Source of the DNA: JAWKTV01 sp041398905
GTDB lineage: Bacteria; Planctomycetota; Planctomycetia; Planctomycetales; Planctomycetaceae
Direction of reading: 5' to 3'
Assembly (NCBI GenBank): GCA_041398905.1
Contig: JAWKTV010000022.1
Location: 6,372 to 70,371 of the forward strand
DNA length: 64,000 bases
Numbering within the stretch: position 1 is the stretch's first letter; each line of letters opens with the position of its first letter. Below the pieces are notes generated by a model. That model worked only from the letters and a program-made list of their open reading frames with translations, ran no database searches and was not told where the DNA came from. Positions 38,003 to 48,200 of the stretch are shown here, one piece after another. Made by a program: the position numbers and the translations under genes.

Positions 38003-39613
38003 ATGTCGTTGAATTTCTCCAGCACGAATCAATCGCTCGCATTGCTGCTGACCTTGGCATTGACCGGCTGCGGCGGTGACTCGGCGGCTCCGTCACCTCA
38101 GTCGCAGACGCCTGCAGCCGCGGAACCGGTCGATGGCGGCCGAACGACCACCGCATCGGCCGGGGACTTGCCGGATGTCGTCGCTGCCAACGACGCGGGC
38201 TCGAACGATTCGCCCGCTCCCGTCGGCACCGCCGCTGCTAGCGTTTCGACTGCTGAGGACGCGGCGGGCGAGTGGTCAACCGACTCAACACCCGTACCGT
38301 TGCCGCCGCAAACGTTCGCGGCCAACGATGGTGAATCGGCGTTTTCGCCGCTGCCTGCTGCCAAGGCCGATGCCGCGATCGAGGCTGGACCGGAATGGAA
38401 GGAGGGGCGGAATAGCGTCGCCGCGCTCGATGATGCGATCCCGTTCGCGGAGGAGCCGGAGTCGCAAAGCGGGGTGGCGCTGACCAACTTTACGACGACT
38501 TCTCCCGATTCCGCGGGCGACATTCCGTTCGCGGCCGAGGGGACTCCTGAGTGGAGGTTGTACGAGATCGCGCGACTGATGACGCCGCCGGCGACGCAAG
38601 TGCGAGTCGTGTCGGCCGATGGGGCGGAGCAGGTGACTAATCGCCCCTCGAACGAGATCACGGCGGAGCGGATCCGCAATCTCAAGCAAGCGGTCACGCA
38701 TGCCGGCCAGGCGATCGCCGCCACGCTCAATGACCCGTCCCGCGAGTCACTGTTCACCAACGCGGTGCATTACCTGAGTGCCGCGCACCGCGAGCTGGCG
38801 ATTCTGGGAGAGTCGGAGCATGCCCGGCGACTCGCGGAGGTCGCCGAGGCGATGTTCGTCGCGAAGCCAGAGTCCGCCGCCGCAGCGGCGTCCGCGGCGC
38901 AGTTGGTGGAATTGGCCCGCGGGATGGCATTGCTCTACGGGGAGCAGAACGACGAGTGGGTGAGAGCGCACGCGAATCAGGCACGGCTGTTCGCCGAGCG
39001 GTTCCCAAACGAGACGAGTCGGGCATCGGTCGCGCTGTTGGAAGCTGGCCGCACTTGTGAGCGATTTCAACTGGAAAAGGAGGCCCGCGACTGTTACCTG
39101 CTGCTCAAGGATCGCTATGCCGACACACCGTTCGCGGAGGATGTGCAAAGCGTGCTGCGGCGGATGAGCCTCGTCGGCAAGACGCTAAACAGCCAGGATT
39201 TTGGCGGTCCCACGATCGATGGGGGATTCATCTCGATCGAGCAGTACCGCGATCGTCACACGCTGGTGGTCTTCTGGTCGAGCGGTTCGCCGACCTTCGC
39301 GGAAGACATCGCGAAGTTGCAGAAGTGGCAGGCGGAGGCTGGTCAGTCGGCCGCGATTATCGGCGTTAATCTCGACCAGGACGAGGGGGCGGTTGACCAG
39401 TTTCTCGAGTCGCACCCGCTGGTGTGGCGACAGGTCTTCTCGGCCGATCCGGAGCAGCGTGGGACCTACAACCCGGTCGCCGCGCATTATGGTGTGGTGA
39501 CGGTTCCGCACTACTGGCTGGTCGATCCATCGGGCAAAGTGCTGCGTGTCGGCACGAGCTTCGACGAACTGCAGCTTGGCCGCAGCGGAGCATCCACGTC
39601 AGCCGCACCTTAA
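38003..39613 (+). CDS. Lipoprotein with TlpA-like thioredoxin fold lacking the CxxC
   Basis: The frame is open from 37373, but only from ATG 38003 (AGGGA upstream) is it protein-like: a lipoprotein signal 'LLLTLALTGC-GGD', then an Ala/Pro/Ser-rich linker to ~190. A helical region (~200-370, 'ERIRNLKQAVTHAGQAIAATL', 'LLEAGRTCERFQLEKEARDCYLLLKDRY') resembles TPR repeats. The C-terminal ~140 residues form a thioredoxin-like domain ('LVVFWSSGSPTFAEDIAKLQKW', 'IIGVNLDQDEGAVDQFL', 'VPHYWLVDPSGKVLRVG'). At the redox site the expected W-C-x-x-C is replaced by W-S-S-G-S (Trp425 on), so it cannot do dithiol chemistry. About 536 residues. Probably periplasmic; role unknown. Confidence 0.82.
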   Translation: MSLNFSSTNQSLALLLTLALTGCGGDSAAPSPQSQTPAAAEPVDGGRTTTASAGDLPDVVAANDAGSNDSPAPVGTAAASVSTAEDAAGEWSTDSTPVPLPPQTFAANDGESAFSPLPAAKADAAIEAGPEWKEGRNSVAALDDAIPFAEEPESQSGVALTNFTTTSPDSAGDIPFAAEGTPEWRLYEIARLMTPPATQVRVVSADGAEQVTNRPSNEITAERIRNLKQAVTHAGQAIAATLNDPSRESLFTNAVHYLSAAHRELAILGESEHARRLAEVAEAMFVAKPESAAAAASAAQLVELARGMALLYGEQNDEWVRAHANQARLFAERFPNETSRASVALLEAGRTCERFQLEKEARDCYLLLKDRYADTPFAEDVQSVLRRMSLVGKTLNSQDFGGPTIDGGFISIEQYRDRHTLVVFWSSGSPTFAEDIAKLQKWQAEAGQSAAIIGVNLDQDEGAVDQFLESHPLVWRQVFSADPEQRGTYNPVAAHYGVVTVPHYWLVDPSGKVLRVGTSFDELQLGRSGASTSAAP

Positions 39614-40028
39614 AAGGCCGGCTGGCAACGGCTCTGTTCTGCCAATGCACAGACCAGCACGAAGCGCGAGCAAGTGGGCATCCGCGAGCCAGGTTGTGTG
39701 GACATTCCAAGTCCCTGATTCCCGTCAGAAGCGGCCTCCGGCTCGTCGGGCAGTCGCTTGACGTGCGCTTGCTGATCGTTCCACATGAGCTATGGATTCG
39801 CAACGTGATGGCGGAGCCATCGCGACTTGCCATCGCCAGGGCCGCGTCGTTGTAACTTCTACAAGCCGAAGCGGTTATTGACTCTTTTTGTGCAGCGGGC
39901 GTATACTCCGCCCCCTTCCGCCGGGCGTCCTGACCGCCCGGTGTGACACTCCCCTTTCCCCTCGCGACTCACAGCGGCACGGAACGGATTCCGCCGTCCG
40001 CCAGGCTCGCTCCCAGGAAGACTTACCG
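39614..40028. other. Intergenic region upstream of lptD
   Basis: 415 bases after the thioredoxin-fold gene. The frame from 39888 into lptD is open but non-protein-like before 40029. A good promoter lies at 39878-39907 (listed separately); nothing else was recognised. Confidence 0.5.
39878..39907 (+). promoter_or_regulatory. Sigma-70-type promoter for lptD
   Basis: TTGACT (39878-39883), an 18-base spacer and TATACT (39902-39907), five of six matches in each box, within a locally AT-richer patch. Transcription would start near 39914, leaving a leader of about 115 bases before TTG 40029. Confidence 0.65.
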
Positions 40029-43000
40029 TTGAACGAGGCGCTAGGGACAGCGCGTCGGTTGCTATTGGGACTCATCGTGGCCAGCCTGTGGTTTGGCCCC
40101 CATGCAGTTCGCGCTCAGCATGCGCCCGTTGACGAGCGACAAGCGTTCGCCAACAGCCCGGCGGAGTCCGTTCCGCAGCCCGTGCCGACGGTCGAGTCCG
40201 ACGTCGGTCGCTGGAACATTCCGCTGATCAGGCCGGGCGAGACGGGTGCCGCACAGACACCCGGCTGGAGTCCCCTTGCTCCGCTTCGTCGCATTGCCGC
40301 CGTCGAAGCAGCCGACGGAGCGCAGCCGCTGGACGTACAGGCCATCAACGGTGAGGTCGCCGCGACACCGCCGGTGCAGCCGCTGCAGGTCACGGCGCGG
40401 ATTGCAGAGGCGTGGCAGGACGGCACGGGTGAGGGTTATCGGCTGCGTGGAGACTGCGAGGTGCGTCAGGGCCCTGCCGTCGTGCGCAGTCGTGAAATGG
40501 TGCTGTGGCGGACACGGCCTCGCGCGCCGGACGCTGCGAAATGGGATGTGCAGTTGTACTGTGAAGGGGACGTAACCCTGACCGATGGGACGCGGACCGA
40601 GCATCGCCAGGCGATGCTGCTTGATCTGTCATCGGTCTCATTCGAGGTGGAGTCCGAGTACTCCGCGACTTTGTCCGCCGCACCGGACGACGCGCTGTAC
40701 GAACGGGCGATCGAGCGGCGGCGTCAATCCCCGGGCGGGTCGCGCGTTCCGATTGAGCAAATCTCCATGCAAACGGCTCAAGCCGGGCCGGCACTGGCGG
40801 TACCGGTAACGCCATCGCCATTCGATCTTCCCTACAGTACGGACCCGTTTGCCTCACGGCTGGCCTCGTCGACCGCACCGCGCCACGTCACGTTGTATCC
40901 GCGCGTGCTCGGGCAGGGATTCTCGCTGCAAACGCAGATCGATCCGAACTCCGTTCCGGCTGAGTATGTCACCACGATCACCGGTGGCGTGCGGCTGGTG
41001 GTGGATGAGTTCCCGATGGACCTGGGTGGCCAGATGGTCCTGACGACGATCGATCTGTCGGCCGATCGCGCGATCATCTGGACCGATGCCGACCGCATCG
41101 ACGACCTCTCCAGCGGCTTCGATCTCGATGGCCAGACGCCGTTCGAAGTCTACCTGGAAGGGAACATCGAGGTCCGTCAGGGGGCGAACGTGCTGCGGGC
41201 CGAGCGAGCGTTTTACGACCTCAGCGAGGAACGGGGACTGCTGGTCAACAGCGAGCTGCGGACCCTGATTCCGCAGTTCGATGCGACGGTGCGAATGCGT
41301 GCCCGGGAGATTCGCCAGCACTCGAAGGACCGCTTCACGGCCCGCGACGCCTGGTTCAGCACAAGCGAAATGGGGGTGCCCGGTTACCGCATCCAGTCAT
41401 CGCAGGCGACGATTGATCGCCGCATGGTCCCAGGCAGCGCCACCGTCAATCCCGAGACTGGAAAAGTCGAGGGGGGCGTGCTGTGGTTCACCGGCTCCGG
41501 CAACAAGCTGTATGTGGAGAACGTGCCCGTCGGCTACTTCCCGTACGTCTCCAGTCCCGCCGAGAGCCCGGACGTTCCGCTCCGCAACCTCAGCTTCGGC
41601 TTCGACAGCATCTTTGGCTTCGACGCGAACAGCCTGGGACGCCGGGCAACTCTTCGGGCTCGACAATCCCGGCTTCGACTGGGGACTGGAGGTCGACTAC
41701 TACGAGAACCGCGGCCCCGCGCTCGGCAGCGACATCAATCACACCACTCAGTTCACGATCTTTGGCCGGCCGTTGATCTCGACGACGAACGCCGACCTGT
41801 ACTACGTCTTTGACCAGGGAACCGACAATCTGGGAGCCGGACGCCGCAAACTCGCGGTGCCCGACGAGCATCGTGGCAAGGCGATTGTCCGCAATCGCAT
41901 CGGCGATGCCAACAACCTCCTCGGCGGCTCGAGGAACCACTTCTGGATGAACAACGAGTTCGGCTATCTCTCGGATCGCAACTTCCGAGAACAGTTCTTC
42001 GAACGGGAATGGGATACCGAGAAAGATGTCGAGACGGTCTCGCAGGCGAACTGGCAAAGCGACAATTTCACCGCGTCGCTGCTGGCCCGTACGCATCTGT
42101 TCGACTTCGAGAACACGACCGACTGGCTGCCGCGACTCGATGTGACGCTGCTGGGCCGGAACATACCCGGCACGCCGCTGGTGTGGAGTCAGCACTCGAT
42201 GGTCGGCTACGGCTCGATCTCGCCCGCCGAAGCTCCTCCGCCCGGTGATGTCTTCTCCGCGCTTCCCTACTTCCAGGAGCGTGAAGGGATCGTCGGCATG
42301 AGCCGGCATGAACTCGACCTGCCGCTCACGGTTGGGCCGTTCAACCTCACGCCTTATGTGCTCGGAGAGGCCGCCTACTGGCAGCAGGACCTGACCGGTG
42401 ACGAACTGACGCGGCTCTACGGTAGTGTCGGCGTACGCGGGAGCATTCAGGCCACGAAGTACATGCCCAACGTCTACAGCGAGGTGTTCGGCCTGCGGGG
42501 CCTCGCCCACAAGATGATCTTTGACGTCGACTACTCGTACTCGCAATCGACCGAGCCGCTGTCGAAGATCGCGCAGTACAACGAGTTCGATGAAGACGCG
42601 CAGGAGCGGTTCCGCTCGCGATTCCAGACGCTCACGTTTGGTGGAGCGCTACCCGCCACGTTCGATCCCCGGTTGTACGCGGTCCGCGCCGGGAGCGCGC
42701 GGTCCGTCACCGCCCCGTATCACGAACTCGTGGACGATCAGCATGTCGTGCGGCTCGGCTGGCGACATCGACTGCAAACCCGCGTCGGCCCGCCGCAGGC
42801 CCCGCGGATCTACGACTGGATGACGCTCGACCTCGAAGCCAGCCTCTTCCCCGACGCCGTTCGTGACAACTTTGGTGAGACAGTCGGACTGATCTCGGCT
42901 CGCTACGCGTGGAACGTGGGGCCGCAAACCTCCTTCCTCGCCAGCACCACGTTCGACCTGTTCGACCCCGGACAGTTCATCTGGGACGTCGGCGTACTCT

Positions 43001-43338
43001 CTCGTCGGACCGAGCGAGGCAGCATCTACGTGGGACTGCGGGGCCTGGACGCCGGCCCCATCGAGTCCGCGCTACTCGTCGCCAGCGCGAGCTATCAGGC
43101 CAGCGAGAAGTGGTCCTTCACCCTCGGTACCTCCTACGACATCCGCGAGCGGATCGATCGCGGACAGTCGGTGTCGCTCACGCGGCTCGGCGAGTACATG
43201 ATCTTCACCGCCGGCATCGGCATCGATCGCAGCCGCGACAACTACTCGATCGCATTCTCCGTCGAGCCACGTTTCGGGCGCACCCGCACCGGGACGAACT
43301 CCAGACAACTCAACCAACTGCTGGGAGGCGCGCGATGA
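40029..43338 (+). CDS. lptD: LptD/OstA-type outer-membrane protein, one frame break
   Basis: TTG 40029, preceded by AGGAAG, gives a clean signal peptide (RRLLLGLIVASLWFGPHAVRA-QHA). Residues ~130-300 hold an OstA/LptA-like beta-jellyroll ('EGYRLRGDCEVRQGPAVVRSREMVLW'); a second such unit lies near 360-470 ('EVYLEGNIEVRQGANVLRAERAFYDL'). From ~530 on the C-terminal part has alternating aromatic strands typical of the LptD barrel ('LDWGLEVDYYENRG', 'WDVGVLSRRTERGSIYVGLRG'). The frame changes near 41630 (FDANS / WDAGQLFGLDNPGFDW). Repaired length ~1100 residues. LptD inserts lipopolysaccharide-type lipids into the outer leaflet. The gene overlaps the next one by ATGA. Confidence 0.85.
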
Positions 43339-43769
43339 ACAGCTCCGTCACCACCCGTCCGCACCATCCGTCGCCGTCCGCTGAGATGGATGTCGTCCCT
43401 CGAACAAAACGTGCCTGCTGGCGCGAGCGGCTGGTTGAGGCGGAGGCCGGTTATCGCATCGGCTTACGCTCCGCCAGCTCGTTGTTCGCTTACCTGTTTG
43501 GCGCGGGTGTCGTCGGCATCACGGGAATTGTGCTGGGCTTCGCCCCGCAGGAGTGGCTGATGCTGAGCTGCTGCGTCGCCGCGGTGATGGCCAGTGAGCT
43601 GCTGCTCGCCGCGATTCGCAACCTGGCTGCGCCGCTCCGCAAGCTTGACCCGACGGCGGCGCACAACGCGCTCCGCCTGGCAACCGCCGCGTCGTTGACC
43701 GTGACTCTCGCGGCCTGCCATGTCGCGCTCTGGATCACCGCCGGGCACATCGGGGTGCTGTTCGATTAG
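43335..43769 (+). CDS. DgkA-like small integral membrane protein
   Basis: ATG 43335 overlaps the lptD stop (ATGA), so translation is probably coupled. The 144-residue protein has a charged N-terminus, the DgkA-like entry 'EAEAGYRIGLRSASSLFAYLFGAG', and three membrane helices (~52-70, 75-92, 118-140). The layout 'GFAPQEWLMLSCCVAAVMASELLLAAIRNLAAPL' followed by 'KLDPTAAHNALRLATAASLTV' parallels prokaryotic diacylglycerol kinase (E-W...E-L-L-N-T-A-I-E...H-P-...-A-K-D...-A-A). The signature Asn-Thr-Ala-Ile-Glu is only partly kept (LLAAIRN), so kinase activity is doubtful. Role possibly in lipid recycling linked to envelope assembly. Confidence 0.6.
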   Translation: MNSSVTTRPHHPSPSAEMDVVPRTKRACWRERLVEAEAGYRIGLRSASSLFAYLFGAGVVGITGIVLGFAPQEWLMLSCCVAAVMASELLLAAIRNLAAPLRKLDPTAAHNALRLATAASLTVTLAACHVALWITAGHIGVLFD

Positions 43770-43830
43770 GCGAGGTGCGATCGAGTTTCGACAGCGCGAT
43801 GATCAAACGTCGCGGGCGTGGCGATGGACT

Positions 43831-43867
43831 CGCAAGCGGGAGGCTGATCCGCCTCCGCTGCCTTGCG
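43831..43867. terminator. Hairpin between convergent genes
   Basis: CGCAAGCGGGAGGC and GCCTCCGCTGCCTTGCG pair around TGATCC with small bulges. It lies between the convergent DgkA-like gene (ends 43769) and the HhH gene (ends 43930), suiting a bidirectional terminator. Confidence 0.5.
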
Positions 43868-43929
43868 GGTTATCGGTGACAGCCTGTTGGAATGAAGGCG
43901 GTCGCTGTTTCAACCGAGACACCGCGTCA

Positions 43930-44445
43930 TCAGCGGCTGGCGTCGTCCTCTGCGACGTTCGCACACTCGAGCCATGGCCGCAGACGCTCGAGTGTCTTCT
44001 TGCCGATCCCCTTCACGCGATCCAGATCGTCGATCGACCGGAATGGTCCGTTCGCTTCGCGATCAGCCACGATGCTCCGCGCCATTGTTTCGCCCACGCC
44101 TTCCAACTGCGTCCATTCGACCCAGGTTGCGGAGTTCACATCGACGCGAAACTGGTACTCCCGCGCGGGCAGGCGACCAATCTCGACCGGTTGTCCGCCC
44201 CAGCCGCTCAGCCGCAACCACGCGGCGGCGCACAGCACCGCGATCGCCGCCACCATGCTGAGCAGCAAACGCACTTCGCCGCGTCGCAGCAACGGGTCGT
44301 CGGTCACTGCGGAGCCACTCCAACTCGCCGCGTCCCCCGGCATCGGAGGTCCGGTCGGCTCAAGGGCGGGTTGCACATCCGCAGTCACGGTGGCGTTCGC
44401 CGCAGGCGGGTCGCTGGTGGCCGTCCCGGTCTCGGCGTCGGTCAT
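43930..44445 (-). CDS. Membrane-anchored helix-hairpin-helix (ComEA-like) protein
   Basis: ATG 44445 overlaps the upstream gene's stop (ATGA), so I prefer it to GTG 44460. 171 residues: an acidic Ala/Thr/Pro-rich N-terminus, one membrane helix (~58-78, VRLLLSMVAAIAVLCAAAWL), and a ComEA-type double HhH domain ('FRVDVNSATWVEWTQLEGVGETMARSIVADREANGPF' in parts; 'DLDRVKGIGKKTLERLRPWL'). Such domains bind double-stranded DNA without sequence specificity; ComEA does so during DNA uptake. No competence channel gene is nearby, so natural transformation is not implied. The upstream partner is a membrane-anchored unknown. Confidence 0.82.
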   Translation of the reverse strand: MTDAETGTATSDPPAANATVTADVQPALEPTGPPMPGDAASWSGSAVTDDPLLRRGEVRLLLSMVAAIAVLCAAAWLRLSGWGGQPVEIGRLPAREYQFRVDVNSATWVEWTQLEGVGETMARSIVADREANGPFRSIDDLDRVKGIGKKTLERLRPWLECANVAEDDASR

Positions 44446-45092
44446 GGCAGCCGTGTCCACAGCTCTTCCGTTGTCGGGTCTTCAACAAGCCGCAGCCGCA
44501 GCGTTCCCCCATCCAGCTCGAGAATCTGATAGGCCCGCACGGCACCCCGGTCCTTCTTCAACTGGGCGACCTTATCAGCCGGTACGCCTCGCAGCACTTC
44601 CTGCGTCAGCACACCGTTCTCGACACGCCACGACAGGTCCATCTCCAGGCGGGGACCGTACAGCAGCGAAGCCCAGAAGTTGAGGTCCGCGACGACGGAC
44701 GCCGTGCCGTCCGGTCGCATCTCGATCACCTGCTGGCCTTGAATGCTCCCCCGCCACCGGCCCAGGAGCGACACCGCGAACTGGCTGTCGCTGCTCGATG
44801 CCTCACCGACCGGCTCAACGACAACCTCGACGGCCGGCGTTGGTGTCGGTTCTTCCGCTGGCGTTGGCGCGTCGGTGACTGCCGGCGTCCCAGCGCTCGG
44901 CTGCGGTCGATCGATCGGCGGTGCCGGCAGGTCCGTTCGCTCCGCGGCCGACGACCGGTCGTAACGCATCGCCGTGAACACCAGCGTCGCCAGCAGCGCG
45001 GCCAACGACAACATCGATACGCCCCGCAGCAGCGCCTTACCGCCGCGGCGCTGATGTTGCTGAGTCATCGATTGATCGGGGTCCGAGTCCAT
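44442..45092 (-). CDS. Membrane-anchored protein of unknown function
   Basis: ATG 45092 (MDSDPDQSMTQQHQRRGG) is chosen over 45128 because the extra residues look like leader shadow; no good ribosome binding site decides it. About 216 residues: a cytoplasmic basic N-terminus, one membrane helix (~26-46, GVSMLSLAALLATLVFTAM), a Pro/Thr/Ala-rich linker, then a small beta domain from ~115 ('SLLGRWRGSIQGQQVIEMRPDGTASVVADLNF' in parts; 'LSWRVENGVLTQEVL'; 'YQILELDGGTLRLRLVED'). The pattern resembles small lipocalin-like stability-reporting folds. It overlaps the HhH gene by ATGA. Confidence 0.65.
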   Translation of the reverse strand: MDSDPDQSMTQQHQRRGGKALLRGVSMLSLAALLATLVFTAMRYDRSSAAERTDLPAPPIDRPQPSAGTPAVTDAPTPAEEPTPTPAVEVVVEPVGEASSSDSQFAVSLLGRWRGSIQGQQVIEMRPDGTASVVADLNFWASLLYGPRLEMDLSWRVENGVLTQEVLRGVPADKVAQLKKDRGAVRAYQILELDGGTLRLRLVEDPTTEELWTRLP

Positions 45093-45275
45093 GGGCGCAG
45101 CGTACCCGGCGACAATCGGGCTGTGCAACAGGAATTAGCCCATCGAGCCGTGGCCTCGACTTCCAGCGGCGGCTCTCGTGTAACGCTCCCCGTGTTCGGG
45201 CAGCTTGCCCCGTGACGGCTCGCACTCTAAAACCTTGATGCAAGTGAATTCAAAATACGCTGCCAGGAAGCCCTC

Positions 45276-48200
45276 ATGCCGCTGACGACATCGCCCCGTT
45301 CGCTCCTCACCAGCGGCCTGCCGCTGGTTGTGCTGCTCTGTCTCGCAGGCCTCGGCCCGGCGGTGGTGACTTCGGCTGCCGAAGGAGATGCCCCGCCACC
45401 ACTGCGGGTCCTGCTGATCACCGGCGGCTGCTGCCATGATTACACGGCCCAGAAGGCGATCCTCGCCAATGGTCTCCGCGAACGGGCACACGTTGATGTC
45501 GAGGTGGTCCAGCAGGGAGGTTCCGCGACCAACTCGATGATCGAGGTCTACAACAACGATGATTGGGCGGACGGGTACGACGTCGTCATTCACGACGAGT
45601 GTTTTGCGGACGTCAAGGACACCGCCTACGTCGACCGTATCTTGCGCCCCCACCGTGCCGGCAAAGGCGCGGTGGTGCTGCACTGCGCGATGCACTGTTA
45701 TCGCGATGGCCGCGACGAGTGGTTCAAGTTCTGCGGCGTCACGTCTCGTCGTCACGGGGCGCACTACGCCCACGAGGTGCTCAACACGGATGCCTCGCAT
45801 CCCATCATGGCAAACTTCCCCGCGGGCTGGGCTAACCCCGCCGGCGAGCTGTACTGGATCGAGAAACTCTGGGAAACCGCGCACCCGCTCGCGTCCGCCA
45901 AGAACCGTGAGCAGGGGAACGAAGAAGTTTGCGTGTGGACCAATCAGTTCGGCGAGGGGCGGGTCTTCGGCACCACGCTCGGACATCACAACGTCACGGT
46001 CGAAGCGCCCGAGTACCTGGACCTCGTGACCCGCGGCGTGCTGTGGGCCGGCGGCAAACTCGATGACCCTCGGTACCTGAAGCAGCCCGCCAGCGGGCCG
46101 ACGCTCGTACCGGTCAACCTCGCGAAAGCCGCCAAGGCGACCGCCTCCTCGGAAGAGACCGGCAAGAACAACTTCGCGCCCCACGCCGTCGACGGCAACC
46201 CCGCCACCCGCTGGTGTGCCTCGAACGGCTCGGCTCCGCAGTGGCTGCAACTTGATCTCGGTGAAGCAAAGCCGGTTCGCGGCGCGACGCTCAAATGGGA
46301 GTCCGACCAAACCGTCTACAAGTACACCATCGAAGGCTCCGCCGACGGTGAGCAGTGGACAACGCTCGTCGATCAATCCGCGCAGGGACTCAATGGCAAG
46401 CACGAATTCAAGTTTGATGCCCCGAACACCCGCTTCGTGAAGGTCAACTTTCTCGGCTCCAACACCGGCGGCTGGGGGAGTATCTGGGAAGTCTCGCTGC
46501 ACGGCGACGAGATGATCGAGGTGGATCCACAAGAGGCACAGAAGCTCGCCGACGCCGCGATTCTGGCGGACGTCAAGGTGCCCGATGAGTTCGATGTCTC
46601 GCTGTTCGCCGCGCCTCCCGCGGTGAAGTATCCGGTCTACGTCGCCTCATCGCCGGACGGCACCCTGTTCGTCTCCGTCGACCAGAACGGTTCCCTCGAT
46701 CGTGAGAAGAATCGCGGCGCAGTCTACCGGCTCCGCGACCTCGACGGTGACGGCAAGGCTGACGAGGTCAAGCTGTTTGTCGACAACATCGATTCCCCGC
46801 GCGGGCTTGTGTGGGATCACGACCGGCTGTACCTCATGCACCCACCGCACCTTTCGGCCTTCATCGACAACGATGGCGACGGCGTGTCCGATGAGCAGCG
46901 GGTGCTCGTCAAGAACATCGCCTTCGACTTCAAGGATCGCCCGGCCGACCATACCTCCAACGGCGTCACACTCGGAATCGATGGTTGGCTGTACCTCGCG
47001 ATTGGCGACTTCGGCATGCTTGAAGCCGAAGGGGCCGACGGTACCAGGCTGCAATTCCGTAGCGGCGGAGTGCTGCGCGTGCGGCCCGACGGCACAGGCC
47101 TCGAAGTCTACTCCCGCGGCACTCGCAACATTCTCGAAGTCGCGATGGACCCGCTCCTCAACGGCTTCACCCGCGACAACACCAACGACGGCGGTGGCTG
47201 GGACATCCGGCTGCATCACTTCAGCGGACTCGAACACCACGGCTATCCCTCGCTCTACATGAACTTCGGCGACGAGATCGTGCAGCCCCTTGCCGACTAC
47301 GGCGGCGGCTCCGGCTGCGGGGCCTTGTACCTCGATGAGCCGGGCTTCCCCGCTGGCTTCGGCAATGCGCTCTACACCGCCGACTGGGGTCGCAACGTCG
47401 TCTTCCGACATCACCTCACGCCCAACGGCGGCACCTTTACTCCCACGCAGGACGAGTTCATCAAGTCGACCCGCGTCACCGATCTCGACTGCGACGCCAA
47501 TGGCAACCTGTACGTCACCAGTTGGAAGGGAGCGACCTTCACCTACGCCGGCGATGACGTCGGCTATCTCGTCAAGGTGACGCCGAAGGACTATCAACCG
47601 ACTCCGCTGCCCGACTTCAACGACACGAACGCCTGCCTTGAGGTGCTGGCGACGTCCGCGAGTCACCGCCGTCGGCTCGAAGCGCAGCGCTCACTGCTGC
47701 GGCGGGGGATCGACAACTCGACGGCCGACGCACTGGTGAAGATCGCCGCCGACGCCAGCAAGCCGCTCGTCAATCGCGTCGCCGCACTCTACGCACTCAA
47801 GCAGGCTGGCGTCGCGCCGGAACGACTCGCACCGCTGTCGCTGGAGCACGACGACCTCAGGCCCCTCGCCATCCGCGCGCTGGGCGACCGCAAGGCGGTC
47901 GGCACGCCGTGGGACCAGGCGACACGCTCCATCGACGCCGCACCGGCACTCGTCGACCCGATCGCAATCGGCCTGTTCGACGAGAGCCCGCGGGCTCGCA
48001 TGGAGGCGGTCATCGCGATCGCTCGACTGCAACTGATCGACCTCGGCGGCGAAGTCGCCAAGTTGCTCGACGATCCCGACCCCATCGTCCGGCACACCAC
48101 CGTGCAGTCGCTCATCCTGCTCGGTTCTGCGGAGCCCTGCTTCGCGATCATCGACGAAAGCGGACTGGACGGCACGCAGCGCGCCGGTGCCCTCAGGGTC

